Shown here: one piece after another, positions 38,773 to 47,440 of the stretch | Layout: each line of letters starts with the position of its first letter | Numbering within the stretch: the stretch's first letter is position 1 | Assembly (NCBI GenBank): GCA_963805985.1 | Contig: CAWDWG010000004.1 | Span: forward strand, 62,001-126,000 | Reading direction: 5' to 3' | DNA: 64,000 nt | From: Bog-257 sp963805985 | GTDB taxonomy: Bacteria; Acidobacteriota; Terriglobia; Terriglobales; Acidobacteriaceae | Made by a program: the position numbers and the translations under genes | The notes under the pieces: model-generated | The model's database searches: none | What the model was told of the DNA's origin: nothing | What the model saw: the letters and a program-made list of their open reading frames with translations, nothing else

Positions 38773-39522
38773 ATGGCGAGCAACGCAGTCCTGACCGAAG
38801 CTTATAGCCAATTGGCCGCCGCGTGCGAGGTGCAGCAGCGCTTCTTGCAATATGACGCGCCGGCGTTTGAGACCCTGCATTACAGTGCCGAATGCCGCCA
38901 GCTGTGCGAGGTGGGAGGAGATTGTTACGACTTTATCCCGCTGCCAAATAATCAGCTGGCGATGGCGATTGGCGATGCTTCGGGCAAAGGCCTGGCTGCG
39001 GCGCTCATGATTGCAAGCGTACAGTCGTCGTTGCGCACGGCGGCTGTTCTCACCGGCGGCGATGTTCCCGCCGTGGTCGCGGCGGTCAATCGGCAGGCTC
39101 ATGCCTCGTCGGTTGCAGGCCGATACGCCACGTTATTCTATGGCGTGTTCGATAGCCGGTCGCGGACGCTGCAATATGTGAATGCCGGCCACAATCCGCC
39201 GATGGTCATCCGGCGTGACGGGTCGATTCTCTGGCTGGAAACCGGGGGCGTGCCGGTGGGGATGTTTGCGGAGTCCGTCTATGCGGAAGGAGCTGTACAG
39301 CTCGAACCTGGCGATACGGTGGTAGCTTATACCGACGGCGTTATCGAAGCGTTGAATTCACTGGGCGAAGAGTGGGGAGTTGCAGGGCTTCAGAGGTCAG
39401 CTCTGAAGAGTAGAGAGGTAAGCGCGGAGCAGGTAGTGAGCGCCATCTTCGAAGCGATGGAGCAACATGCAGACGGCTGCCAGACCGACGACGCAACGAT
39501 TGCAGTGTTACGAGTCCTCTGA
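38773..39522 (+). CDS. SpoIIE/RsbU-type PP2C serine phosphatase
   Basis: About 249 residues from ATG 38773 (AGAGG 6 bases upstream; a GTG at 38758 is also open). The metal-binding Asp residues lie in GGDCYDF, GDASGKG, TDGVIEA and TDDATIAV, all intact. The short N-terminus has no PAS or GAF domain. The family dephosphorylates STAS anti-anti-sigma factors in partner-switching systems. Candidate STAS partners are encoded at 40672 and 59435. It is divergent from the YCII genes. Confidence 0.88.
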   Translation: MASNAVLTEAYSQLAAACEVQQRFLQYDAPAFETLHYSAECRQLCEVGGDCYDFIPLPNNQLAMAIGDASGKGLAAALMIASVQSSLRTAAVLTGGDVPAVVAAVNRQAHASSVAGRYATLFYGVFDSRSRTLQYVNAGHNPPMVIRRDGSILWLETGGVPVGMFAESVYAEGAVQLEPGDTVVAYTDGVIEALNSLGEEWGVAGLQRSALKSREVSAEQVVSAIFEAMEQHADGCQTDDATIAVLRVL

Positions 39523-39573
39523 ACTGTAGCTGCGAATCTTCTTTCCTATGTTCGGGTTTTATAAAAGGGACAC

Positions 39574-40350
39574 GTGGGTCGGACCATCCACATTGTGAGG
39601 CGAGCTTTTCTGCTGGCGCTGATCTGCGCTACTCCGTTATCGGAGTCAAGCGGGACATCGGCGATCGCATTGCGCAGCCGTTATCGAATCGTGCTGGCGG
39701 CCGACAGCCGCGTCACTTACAGCGCGAACCGCATTGCCACCGAGTGCAAGCTGTTCGAGATTCGCGACGTTTATGCCACGGTCTCGGGACTGGCGCACTA
39801 CGGCACAAGTTATCGCGCGACGGATGCGATCAAAGATGGTTTTGCGGAGCCGGGCCGCTTTCAGGATCACATCGCAGCGACGGGATATTTTCTGCGGCAG
39901 AGGATTGAGCGGCTGCTGAGCAATCTACGGCAAACCAATCCCAGCGCCTATCGGTCGCTATGGACGCGATCGGGCCAGACGGCGGACTTCGTGCAGCTTG
40001 CGGTCGCGCAGAGTGTGAACGGACGGCCGATGCTGGGGATGGTCGAGCTGCGCCGTGCCAGCGGACAGAATTACTTCACGACGCGAACCACCGTTTGTCC
40101 AGGCAATTGCGGCCGCAATGAAGGCGTCTTCTATTTGGGATATTGGGAGCGCATCGAACCGTACGTGGCCGACGCAGGCCAGCCGCGCGTGATCGCCTCC
40201 GCCGCGTCCATCGACCGGCTCATCCGCATGGAAATGGACGCGCATCCGGCCGAGGTAGGGGTGCCAATCAACATTCTCGAACTCAATGGCTCGGGCGCGC
40301 GCTGGCTGCAGAACGGCGGAAATTGCTCATTGCCGGGAGTCGGGTGGTAA
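39574..40350 (+). CDS. Secreted Ntn-hydrolase-like (proteasome-beta/HslV-like) protein
   Basis: 258 residues from GTG 39574 (AAGGGA 3 bases upstream). A hydrophobic leader (AFLLALICATPLSESSG) ends just before TSAIALRSR. If Thr28 becomes the new N-terminus, Asp44 of LAADSR falls at position 17 and Lys59 of ECKLFEI at position 32. That is nearly the Thr1/Asp17/Lys33 set of proteasome beta subunits and HslV, and the VATVSGLAHYG-like segment (YATVSGLAHYG) also fits. The rest is unrecognised, with two Cys in VCPGNCG. Predicted exported threonine hydrolase or a relic of one; activity is inferred. Confidence 0.6.
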   Translation: MGRTIHIVRRAFLLALICATPLSESSGTSAIALRSRYRIVLAADSRVTYSANRIATECKLFEIRDVYATVSGLAHYGTSYRATDAIKDGFAEPGRFQDHIAATGYFLRQRIERLLSNLRQTNPSAYRSLWTRSGQTADFVQLAVAQSVNGRPMLGMVELRRASGQNYFTTRTTVCPGNCGRNEGVFYLGYWERIEPYVADAGQPRVIASAASIDRLIRMEMDAHPAEVGVPINILELNGSGARWLQNGGNCSLPGVGW

Positions 40351-40366
40351 GAACCTGCGGGCCGGA

Positions 40367-40585
40367 TCAGCTGAGTTTACCCAATCCCACATCGTGGTAG
40401 AGCTCAAGATAGTGACAGCGGACGCATACAATCAAGCGAACCGGCACGGCGCAGGACATGCCTGTGCTGTCGCCTCCGTTTGGCGAAGCTCCGGGACCGC
40501 GGTAGCCGGGCAGGCCAAAGCTGGTTTCCAGCATGGTGCGATCGGCGTGACATTTGGGGCACTCAACGTTAAATCCAAGGGCCAT
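40367..40585 (-). CDS. Small zinc-ribbon protein
   Basis: 72 residues with CPKCH near the start and CVRCHYLELY near the end, a two-knuckle zinc ribbon separated by a Gly/Pro-rich loop. AGGAG lies 5 bases before the ATG. It is convergent with the Ntn-hydrolase-like gene. Likely binds nucleic acid or protein; function unknown. Confidence 0.65.
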   Translation of the reverse strand: MALGFNVECPKCHADRTMLETSFGLPGYRGPGASPNGGDSTGMSCAVPVRLIVCVRCHYLELYHDVGLGKLS

Positions 40586-40671
40586 CCATGCTCCTTTCGA
40601 AGGACAGCGTTGACGCGGCGCTGACGCCGCTCTACCCGAGCTTATCCCGATACGGCGACCTGAAGGCCGCT

Positions 40672-40995
40672 TCAGCTCTCAAGCATCTGACCTAGCCTGG
40701 TTATGCGAAGGATCTCTTTCAGTTTAGGCGAGAAGTTAATGAACTCCAGTTGGCAGTAAGCGGCCGCGCCGGCAGAGATCTTCAGTGCCACCAGAGTTCC
40801 CAGCCCGGAGCTGTCGATGTGGTTGACATCCGTCAGATCCAGCACGATGCGGCGGCACTTGGGAATCATCGGCTTGACGAGCTGTTTCAAATCGCCCGCA
40901 TTGTCGTTGATCACCCGCCCGTGACACTTGATGACCGTGGTGTCACCGGAGACCTCGATCTCATAGTGAAAAAGTGGTGCGTAGGCACCGCCCAT
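40672..40995 (-). CDS. STAS-domain anti-anti-sigma factor-like protein
   Basis: 107 residues from ATG 40995 (AGG 4-5 bases upstream); the frame extends to 41058 without a good start. VNHIDSSGLGTLVAL is the STAS phosphorylation site, with the serines intact, and LEFINFSPKLKEIL matches the later STAS helix. Such proteins switch partners between an RsbW-type kinase and a sigma factor. The SpoIIE phosphatase at 38773 is a possible regulator. Confidence 0.82.
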   Translation of the reverse strand: MGGAYAPLFHYEIEVSGDTTVIKCHGRVINDNAGDLKQLVKPMIPKCRRIVLDLTDVNHIDSSGLGTLVALKISAGAAAYCQLEFINFSPKLKEILRITRLGQMLES

Positions 40996-41185
40996 AAGCC
41001 CTCGCGCTCGCTGGATTGGCTGACATTGTAGCGCCCGCAGCCGAATCCGCAAGAGCAAAGATGCTGTTGGCAGTGGTCCAGTTTAAAAACGGATGCGCGC
41101 CTTTCGTGCGCCGGCACGAATCGGCGCGCCCAGATCCCTCGCTTCGCAAAGGAGGCTTGCTCGGGATGACAACGTTGCCAGACTC

Positions 41186-43135
41186 TTACTTCGATGGCGC
41201 CAGCACTGCGTCGAGGCGATCCTCCGTTCCTTCGACTCTTTCCAGGTGCGGGTAGCGCGGTCCGCCATGATAGTCAAGGTTGATGGTGAGGAACTGGTCG
41301 CCGTTCTTCAGCAGAAGCTTAATCGGAGCTGTGGTCTTTTCTGCGGCGACGATGGCTTCGCGCAGTACGGCCGCGGTGTACTTCTGATCGTTGACCGCCT
41401 GCAGCTGCATGTCGGGAACGACGCCTGCTTTGAAGGCGAGGCTATTCCACCAGACCTGTTGGATATTGCCTTCGCCGTTGACGGAGAATCCCAGGGAAGT
41501 ACCGAAGCTGACGCCGCGGCTGGGTTCCTGGTGTTTCGTCCACTCCGACTGAACATCGTTGTAGACGAGCTTGTAGCCGCCCTGGGTGAAGCCGTTCTCC
41601 GGAACCTTGGGATCGACCTCGTACACCCGATCACGGAAGAATCCGGCCCAGTCGAAGGGTTGTACCGTATTCAGCGCGGTAACAAGATCGGTGAGGTTAT
41701 AGGTCTTGGTGACATAGCTGCCATTGTTGATCCCGTAGAAGAGCCTGGCAAAGTCGTCGAGGGACTTCTTGCCTCCGCTCAGCTCGCGGATTTTGGTATC
41801 GGCGTCGAGCCAGATCAGGTCGGACTCGGGATAATAATCGAAGGAGCGCTGCCAACTAGGCCAGGCCTCAGGCGTGGCGCCGTGGGACGAAATGATCGGC
41901 TGATTGGTGGTGTCGACCAGCGAGCGCCAGGTGCGTCCGGGACTGATCTCGAAATTGGCTGCGATCTGCGCCCAGACATCCCGTGCCTGATCGGCGGTAC
42001 GCATCCCGGAGCGCGCTGCCAGCACATTGCCCCAGTAGTCGGTAAGACCTTCATACACCCACAGCAAATCGTTTTGCATGGGCACGTTGAAGTTCGGCGT
42101 CCAGAGATCCCAGGGCCGGCGGAACTTGCCGTTCCAGGAATGCGTGTACTCATGCGGCAACAACGCGCGAACGCCAACATTGGCCGCCCAGTCGGTGAAG
42201 TAGTTGGCGCCTGCGCCGTCTTCGCTGGACTGATGATGCTCCAAACCCTTTCCGCTGACTACATCGCTGAGTGACAACAGAAAATCGTAGTGATCGTAAT
42301 GATGCGAGGCGAACAGCCTCTGCGCCTCGATCACGAGGTTCTTGTGAGTCTGGATCTGCTCGGGCGTTGCCTCGAGATCGGAAGGCTTGTCGGCAAAGAG
42401 ATCTAGAAAGACCTGATTGTCTGGCCCAGTCGAGATATCGATGCGCTTGAAGTTCTCGCCAGCGTAGAGCGGCGAATCGATCAGCGTGTTTAAGGTGGTG
42501 TCCTTGAACTCGACCAAGTTGCCGTCCTGCGACTTCGTCTCGAGCGCGCAAGCGAACTTCCAGCCTTCCGGCAAGCGGATAGAAGTGGAGAAGGTGATGC
42601 GGCGCGAGAAGTATCCCGCCGGATAAAGAAGCGTGCTGTTCCAGCTCACGTTGGCGAACTTGGACGAGACGCGGCCTTGCTTAGGGTTGATCGGGCCCAG
42701 GTACTGGAAATTTGCTTCCAGCGAGGTCACGCCCTTGGGTACGTCGACGTGGAACGCAGACATGCTGACTTGATCCCGCACCCATGCGACGCGATTGCCA
42801 TTGGCCGTCAGCACCAGGCCTGCCATATTCGCGACAGGGTTCGACGGCGAGTGAGTGCCGGGAAGCCACTCGGGGTAGAGCAGCGTCAGCTTACCGGCCT
42901 TCACCGGAATCGTCTCGTGAACGTTGAAGATGCGGTCGTTGACGTTCGTGGCATCAACCAGCAGAGTAATCGTGCCAGGATACGGCGTGTCTGCAGGAGC
43001 CGCGATCGGTGGTGGCAGCGGTGCGGGCTGCGGTCCGGGTGAACTTTGCGCATAGAGCGCAGGTATGACGGCCAGTGAAAGGATCACCGATAGAAACGTA
43101 AAGTTGCCACGGCGTGTGAAGAACGAATATGTCAT
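41186..43135 (-). CDS. Secreted M61-family glycyl aminopeptidase with PDZ domain
   Basis: 649 residues from ATG 43135, chosen because a signal peptide (FTFLSVILSLAVIPALYAQ) begins there. The frame runs upstream into the next gene without coding character. The N-terminal beta domain is followed by the zinc site HEYTH (328-332), with WVYEGLTDYWG downstream giving the third ligand region. A C-terminal PDZ-like domain has GVSFGTSLGFSVN and VVPDMQLQAVN. The family cleaves N-terminal Gly/Ala residues in the periplasm. Confidence 0.87.
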   Translation of the reverse strand: MTYSFFTRRGNFTFLSVILSLAVIPALYAQSSPGPQPAPLPPPIAAPADTPYPGTITLLVDATNVNDRIFNVHETIPVKAGKLTLLYPEWLPGTHSPSNPVANMAGLVLTANGNRVAWVRDQVSMSAFHVDVPKGVTSLEANFQYLGPINPKQGRVSSKFANVSWNSTLLYPAGYFSRRITFSTSIRLPEGWKFACALETKSQDGNLVEFKDTTLNTLIDSPLYAGENFKRIDISTGPDNQVFLDLFADKPSDLEATPEQIQTHKNLVIEAQRLFASHHYDHYDFLLSLSDVVSGKGLEHHQSSEDGAGANYFTDWAANVGVRALLPHEYTHSWNGKFRRPWDLWTPNFNVPMQNDLLWVYEGLTDYWGNVLAARSGMRTADQARDVWAQIAANFEISPGRTWRSLVDTTNQPIISSHGATPEAWPSWQRSFDYYPESDLIWLDADTKIRELSGGKKSLDDFARLFYGINNGSYVTKTYNLTDLVTALNTVQPFDWAGFFRDRVYEVDPKVPENGFTQGGYKLVYNDVQSEWTKHQEPSRGVSFGTSLGFSVNGEGNIQQVWWNSLAFKAGVVPDMQLQAVNDQKYTAAVLREAIVAAEKTTAPIKLLLKNGDQFLTINLDYHGGPRYPHLERVEGTEDRLDAVLAPSK

Positions 43136-43292
43136 CGGAGGTCTCTCCAAAATCCGCATAACACTGTATATCAGCGGGTGACGATTATCGTACTGAGTGG
43201 GACAAATCGCTGGGAAAACGCCGGAGTGCTGCCTGGTGATCAGGGTCATAACATCCGGCATCTTCCGGCGTCTCTGCTCGCTGCGCCTGCGA

Positions 43293-44768
43293 TTACGGGC
43301 TGGCCAGCAACGCGCGAAACTGGGGATCTTCGCGCAGCTTGTCAAAGGAGGGCTCGTTGCTGAGCCAATAGGAAAACTCCGCGGGATCTTTGGACTTTTC
43401 CTTGGCGCGACGCAGCGTTTCCAGCGCGCCTTTGCGATCCCCTTCGAGCTCCTGGGCGGTTGCGAGGTTCACCAGAGCCCCGGCGCTGTCGGGGATCGCG
43501 TCGATAGCGAGCAGGTAGTACTCCTTCGCGAGCGGGTAATTCTTGGCGGTGACAGCCTCGTCGCCAAATTGGCCGCCGCCAATAAAAACTCCCATGAGGG
43601 CGCGGCGGTAGGCGCGCACCTTTTCCTCTTTTTTCTCTGACGCTGCGCGCTGGCGCAGATCGATGATCTGCTGGTCGACTTGATGGAACTTGTCGGAAGG
43701 ACCGGTTGGGTTGTCGTGCGACGCGCCCAGTTCGCTGCGTGGCTGCGGAGCGCTGGACGACTGGCTGTTCTGCTGCGGCGGAGGCTCCGAAGGGACGGCC
43801 GGATTATCACGCATAGCAACTAAGCCCGAGTAGATTTGGCTGGTGAGCTGATTCTGCTCCTGAAACTCCTGCGCTTCACGCTTGGCGCCTTCGCGCACCG
43901 CTTTTTGCTGCGCCAGGGAAGCCGCTGCCTGTTGCAGAGAAGCGGTGTCGGTTAATCCCTCGAAGGTTGCGGCGGCTTGGCGGTATTCGCGCCAGGCTTC
44001 GTACATCTGGCCAGATTGCTCGAGAGCTTTCGCACGAGCGATGGCCTCGTTCTTCTGGTGGGTGATGAAAGCCTCGTCACGAGCTGCCCGGTTCTGCTTC
44101 ATGGCGATCAGTTGGAACCACGCGAAAGCTTCATCGTTGACGCTTGCGGGCGGCCACTGGTGAGAACCGTCGAAGTGACGGAGGGCGTGGGGAAAGCCGG
44201 CTTGCTCGAGTTTGTCGTCGAGCTCGGAGAGCTCGGGATAGTTGAAGTCGTAAATTCCGACGGCGGAGAAAACGGCGAAGGAGTTGTCACGCGACGGAGG
44301 TGTGGTGCCGAAGCCCGCGCCGTCCAGAAGCACTCCTGCTGCACATTTGCAGCGCTGGGCAAGGACGGCAGAGACGCGGGCGCCACCGGAGAATCCGGCG
44401 AAATAGACGCGATGATCGTCAATGGCGAGCCGGGCGTGGGTGTCGTCCCACATGGCCTTGGCCGCGTCGCCTTCGATCTTCCACGATCCGTTCTTGGAAT
44501 TATTGGAGCCGACAACGATGTAGCCGTAACGCTCGGCGGCATCCTTCATCGCCTTGACAGGAACATCGCCCCAGCCGTTGGGGTCGAAGACGTAGACGAT
44601 CGGCCAGCGCTTGCCGGGAGAGTAGTGCGACGGCAGATAGAGGGCGTAGCTCTCGTCGGGCTTGGCGGTACAGACTTGGTTGGGAACGATGACGCCGGGC
44701 TGAAGCTGTGCTGGTGACGTCTGCGCGAGGAAAGTAGCTGCCACGATCCAGAGTGCGAGTTGAAGCAC
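43293..44768 (-). CDS. Secreted alpha/beta-hydrolase (esterase-like) with C-terminal TPR region
   Basis: 491 residues. A signal peptide (LALWIVAATFLAQTSPA) precedes an alpha/beta hydrolase domain with the nucleophile elbow GFSGGAR and a DGAGFG loop, like PHB-depolymerase or feruloyl-esterase-type proteins. From ~residue 230 it becomes helical, with Gln-rich coiled coil and TPR-like repeats (YYLLAIDAIPDSAGALVNLATAQE). The hydrolase-TPR combination suggests a protein-bound secreted esterase; the substrate is not visible. It lies 157 bases before the M61 gene on the same strand. Confidence 0.75.
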   Translation of the reverse strand: MLQLALWIVAATFLAQTSPAQLQPGVIVPNQVCTAKPDESYALYLPSHYSPGKRWPIVYVFDPNGWGDVPVKAMKDAAERYGYIVVGSNNSKNGSWKIEGDAAKAMWDDTHARLAIDDHRVYFAGFSGGARVSAVLAQRCKCAAGVLLDGAGFGTTPPSRDNSFAVFSAVGIYDFNYPELSELDDKLEQAGFPHALRHFDGSHQWPPASVNDEAFAWFQLIAMKQNRAARDEAFITHQKNEAIARAKALEQSGQMYEAWREYRQAAATFEGLTDTASLQQAAASLAQQKAVREGAKREAQEFQEQNQLTSQIYSGLVAMRDNPAVPSEPPPQQNSQSSSAPQPRSELGASHDNPTGPSDKFHQVDQQIIDLRQRAASEKKEEKVRAYRRALMGVFIGGGQFGDEAVTAKNYPLAKEYYLLAIDAIPDSAGALVNLATAQELEGDRKGALETLRRAKEKSKDPAEFSYWLSNEPSFDKLREDPQFRALLASP

Positions 44769-45413
44769 GTTTTCAGTATAGAGCGGAGTCGACGGGGCGC
44801 TGCCGCGTGGGGATGAGTTGGTGGGATTGAGTGGGCCGAGTGCAGTCAGTGGTGCTCGTTAACAGTTGTGTAAAAGACGGGAAGTCAACAGACTCGGGCC
44901 GCAGCCATTCAGCGCGCCGACCTTCGAACTCCCGATACAGATCTGCTACGGATTCAGCAGCTTCGAAGCAACGGAATTAATACCATTTTGATTAATGATC
45001 ATCGATGAATTACTTAACGATTCTGTAAACATGTAAGCCGGCTCAGGAGTGCAAGTGCTGTTTCGCGCGTGCAAGTTGGAACTTGGGGGAAGGTGCCCAG
45101 GCAGTCATTAACCCCTATAGAACTTGGGGATGAGCGGTAGTTACCATTTTGGCATTTTGCCGCCCAAGAGGGACGGTAGGCCATAGCACTTACCTTTGTA
45201 CTGGCAGCCGGGCGGAGTGGCACTTAGTTTTGGTCCACGACCTGCGACCGTTGTGGCTAGCCGGCACCCACCTTTGCATCTTTTATTCCACTTAAAACCG
45301 GGGTACAACTTGAGCAACCAATAACCCCGATTCAGGCCCCCAGGTTCAAGTGTGTACAAAGTCGCCACTGCACCGGAGTGTAGTTCAATCTCCGAGGTGC
45401 GAAAGGAACGTGT
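44769..45413. other. Long intergenic interval
   Basis: About 645 bases with no supported gene. Part of it (around 44980-45030) is AT-rich and contains TTAATGATCATCGATGAATT-like sequence that could be promoter. The repeated word GTGCAAGT occurs near 45052 and 45069, and AACTTGGGG near 45080 and 45121. No known riboswitch fold was recognised. Confidence 0.4.
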
Positions 45414-45686
45414 ATGTCCTCCGAATTTTCATGCGCCCTGGCGAAACTCGACGAGAGTCTTCGCATCGTCCGTTCACAAGTGGAACGTATGCGAGCCGCA
45501 TTAGAGGTGAACGAAGATCAGTTCCATCGCAGTCTTGCCGACGCCGCGCAACAGGCGGCAATCCTCCGCAGCCTGATTCGAGTCGAGCGCCCCGACGCGA
45601 ATTGGATGGATCGCGAAGCCCTCGACCAGTTGATCCATGCCGTGGGAAGCGGCAGTCCCAGAGAAGTTCCCACGCTGCTGTACTAG
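45414..45686 (+). CDS. Small hypothetical helical protein
   Basis: 90 residues, predominantly helical (LAKLDESLRIVRSQVERM, ADAAQQAAILRSLI). AGGA lies 8 bases upstream of the ATG. No motif, export signal or membrane segment. It is convergent with the TonB-C gene, sharing the hairpin at 45779-45810. Function not recognised. Confidence 0.5.
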   Translation: MSSEFSCALAKLDESLRIVRSQVERMRAALEVNEDQFHRSLADAAQQAAILRSLIRVERPDANWMDREALDQLIHAVGSGSPREVPTLLY

Positions 45687-45778
45687 TGGAGCGCGACAAC
45701 AGGATCGTTACGGCACTCCCTGATCCTTCCACCAGCGGGATAGGGAGCGGTATTTGAAATTTCTTTGGCAAAGGTTGA

Positions 45779-45810
45779 AGGCCCGGATTTCCGTTCGCAA
45801 ATCCGGGCCT
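45779..45810. terminator. Bidirectional hairpin terminator
   Basis: A perfect 12-bp stem (AGGCCCGGATTT / AAATCCGGGCCT) around an 8-base loop, between convergent genes. U-tracts are weak on both sides. Confidence 0.75.
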
Positions 45811-45848
45811 CAACTATTTCACTTCGATGTTCACGCCAATCGACGGTC

Positions 45849-46892
45849 TTACCGCCCGCCGTCATAGACGGCGTCTGGCAAGTTAGCCGGGGGCGCAAAG
45901 GGCACGACCACCGTTTTGGTAAATTCCACCGCCTGACCGCAGCGCATGTAAGCGGTGTACTTGTACTGCTGCACGGCGTCCTTGGCGGCGGCGTTCAGGT
46001 CAGGGTCGCCACCCAGCACGGTAGCTTTCTGTACGGCACCATCTTTGTCCACCGTGGCCAGCACCCACACCATGCCGTACTTCTTGGCCTTCTTGGCCGC
46101 CTCCGGCATCTTGGCCGGAACGACTTTGTTCAGCTTCGGAGCGGTGAAATTCTTGTCCAGATCGGAGCAGGCGGCAAAGTCCGTGGTGGTAGCGTTGGCC
46201 GGCGGCATAAAGAGCGCGTCGGCAAATTTCTCGCCGTGACTGATGGTGATCTTCGCGTCTTCCATCAGCGTCTTTACATAGGTGACCTTCACCGTCTGCG
46301 GATAAGAAAGATTGCCGATGGTCGTGTAGTCGGAATACTCGAAGGTACCGAGATCGCCGTCAACGCTAAGCAGTCGACTGGTGGCGCTGTCGATGCAGTA
46401 AGTCACCGTGGGCTGGCCGAAGGCGAGGCACCTGGCGTCCATGCCATTGATCTTTTTCTTCGAGACATCGATCTTCGCCCTTTGATAGTCCAGCGGCGGG
46501 AACGAGTACGGACCGGCAGGACTGCCACCGTCCAATGCCGCGATGGCAGCTTCGAACTCAATCGCGCGTACCAGCGCCGACTGATTGCTGGCATACGACA
46601 ACTTGCCGTTATTCAAGAGAGTGACCTGCTGCAATCCGTCTGCGGTCCACTCCGCGCGCCATTTATCCGGTCCAGCCCAGGATACGGTGTACACCAGATT
46701 CAGGTCGTGACCGGTGGGAATCGGCATGCGAACCTGGGCTACCAGTTTCACCGGTCCTTGACTCCACAGATTGGCCTGCTGAAACGACTTCATTAACAAA
46801 TCATGTGGATCTTCTTTGCCGCCGGCGAACGCCGCTGGAACCAGCAGGCCTACGATCATCAGGAGAGAGAAAAGTTTTTTGAGTTGCGCCAA
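45849..46892 (-). CDS. Exported protein with TonB C-terminal domain
   Basis: 347 residues. The signal peptide (LFSLLMIVGLLVPAAFAGG) is followed by ~200 residues of beta-rich sequence resembling a lipoprotein-localisation or outer-membrane-associated fold. The C-terminal ~90 residues are a TonB_C domain (VWVLATVDKDGAV, AAKDAVQQYKYTAYM, EFTKTVVVPF). It lacks the membrane anchor and Pro-rich linker of a true TonB, so energy transduction is unlikely. Such proteins are common in Acidobacteriota and may act as periplasmic adaptors. Confidence 0.75.
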   Translation of the reverse strand: MAQLKKLFSLLMIVGLLVPAAFAGGKEDPHDLLMKSFQQANLWSQGPVKLVAQVRMPIPTGHDLNLVYTVSWAGPDKWRAEWTADGLQQVTLLNNGKLSYASNQSALVRAIEFEAAIAALDGGSPAGPYSFPPLDYQRAKIDVSKKKINGMDARCLAFGQPTVTYCIDSATSRLLSVDGDLGTFEYSDYTTIGNLSYPQTVKVTYVKTLMEDAKITISHGEKFADALFMPPANATTTDFAACSDLDKNFTAPKLNKVVPAKMPEAAKKAKKYGMVWVLATVDKDGAVQKATVLGGDPDLNAAAKDAVQQYKYTAYMRCGQAVEFTKTVVVPFAPPANLPDAVYDGGR

Positions 46893-47440
46893 GATTTCCT
46901 CCAGAATTTGTGCACTGGAAATGATACAGAGAAAGCGCTTCTCCCGCTGTGCTGCGAGTCACGCCGTTGCCGGTCACAGGACTGGCTTCGGCGTCCACGG
47001 GGCGATTTCATGCCGCTCCACGGGAGCCTAGCGAGACTATCAGACCGTTTCGCCGCTGACAAAACTTGTTGCGCAAAATTTGGCGGACCTCCGAGACGTT
47101 TGGTGTCGCGATTCGCTTCTATCGTCCGCTGAAACTTCCTACGTGCTGAGTTTCGCCACTACCTCCTCAACGACAACCTTGCGCCTCACGTGGTCATGCG
47201 AACGTGACGCCGAGCGTTCACTCAGCCACATCAAAGCCCGCATGAATACTGTGCGAAAACGGACAAACACCACTTTCCCTGTACGGAAACGGACACGGTG
47301 GCGCCATCATCCTCATTCGCTTACATACTCCGTACAGAATCGTCTAATATGTTCTGAAAGCTTGTGGGAACTATTCTATTGTTCCACTCGTAATTCCTTT
47401 CGTCTGTCACTGGGTAATCTTCCGATCCTGAGAGAGTGCT
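46893..47440. other. Divergent intergenic region with paired operator-like dyads
   Basis: About 550 bases between the TonB-C gene and the M1 aminopeptidase gene. It must hold both promoters. The only clear structure is the pair of 16-bp dyads at 47250-47295. Confidence 0.5.
47250..47295 (+). promoter_or_regulatory. Two 16-bp dyads spaced exactly 30 bp
   Basis: TGTGCGAAAACGGACA at 47250 and TGTACGGAAACGGACA at 47280 match at 14 of 16 positions. Each is a near dyad, TGTnCG-N4-CGnACA. The 30-bp spacing is about three helical turns, so two dimers would bind the same face. They lie ~150 bases upstream of the M1 peptidase start. Confidence 0.6.

Noticed and set aside
41093..42274. 393-residue plus-strand open frame
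   Set aside because: It is antisense to the M61 peptidase gene, which carries the HEYTH motif and signal peptide.
44769..45413. Small RNA or riboswitch in the long gene-free interval
   Set aside because: Short repeated words are present, but no consistent fold or known family motif could be seen by eye.
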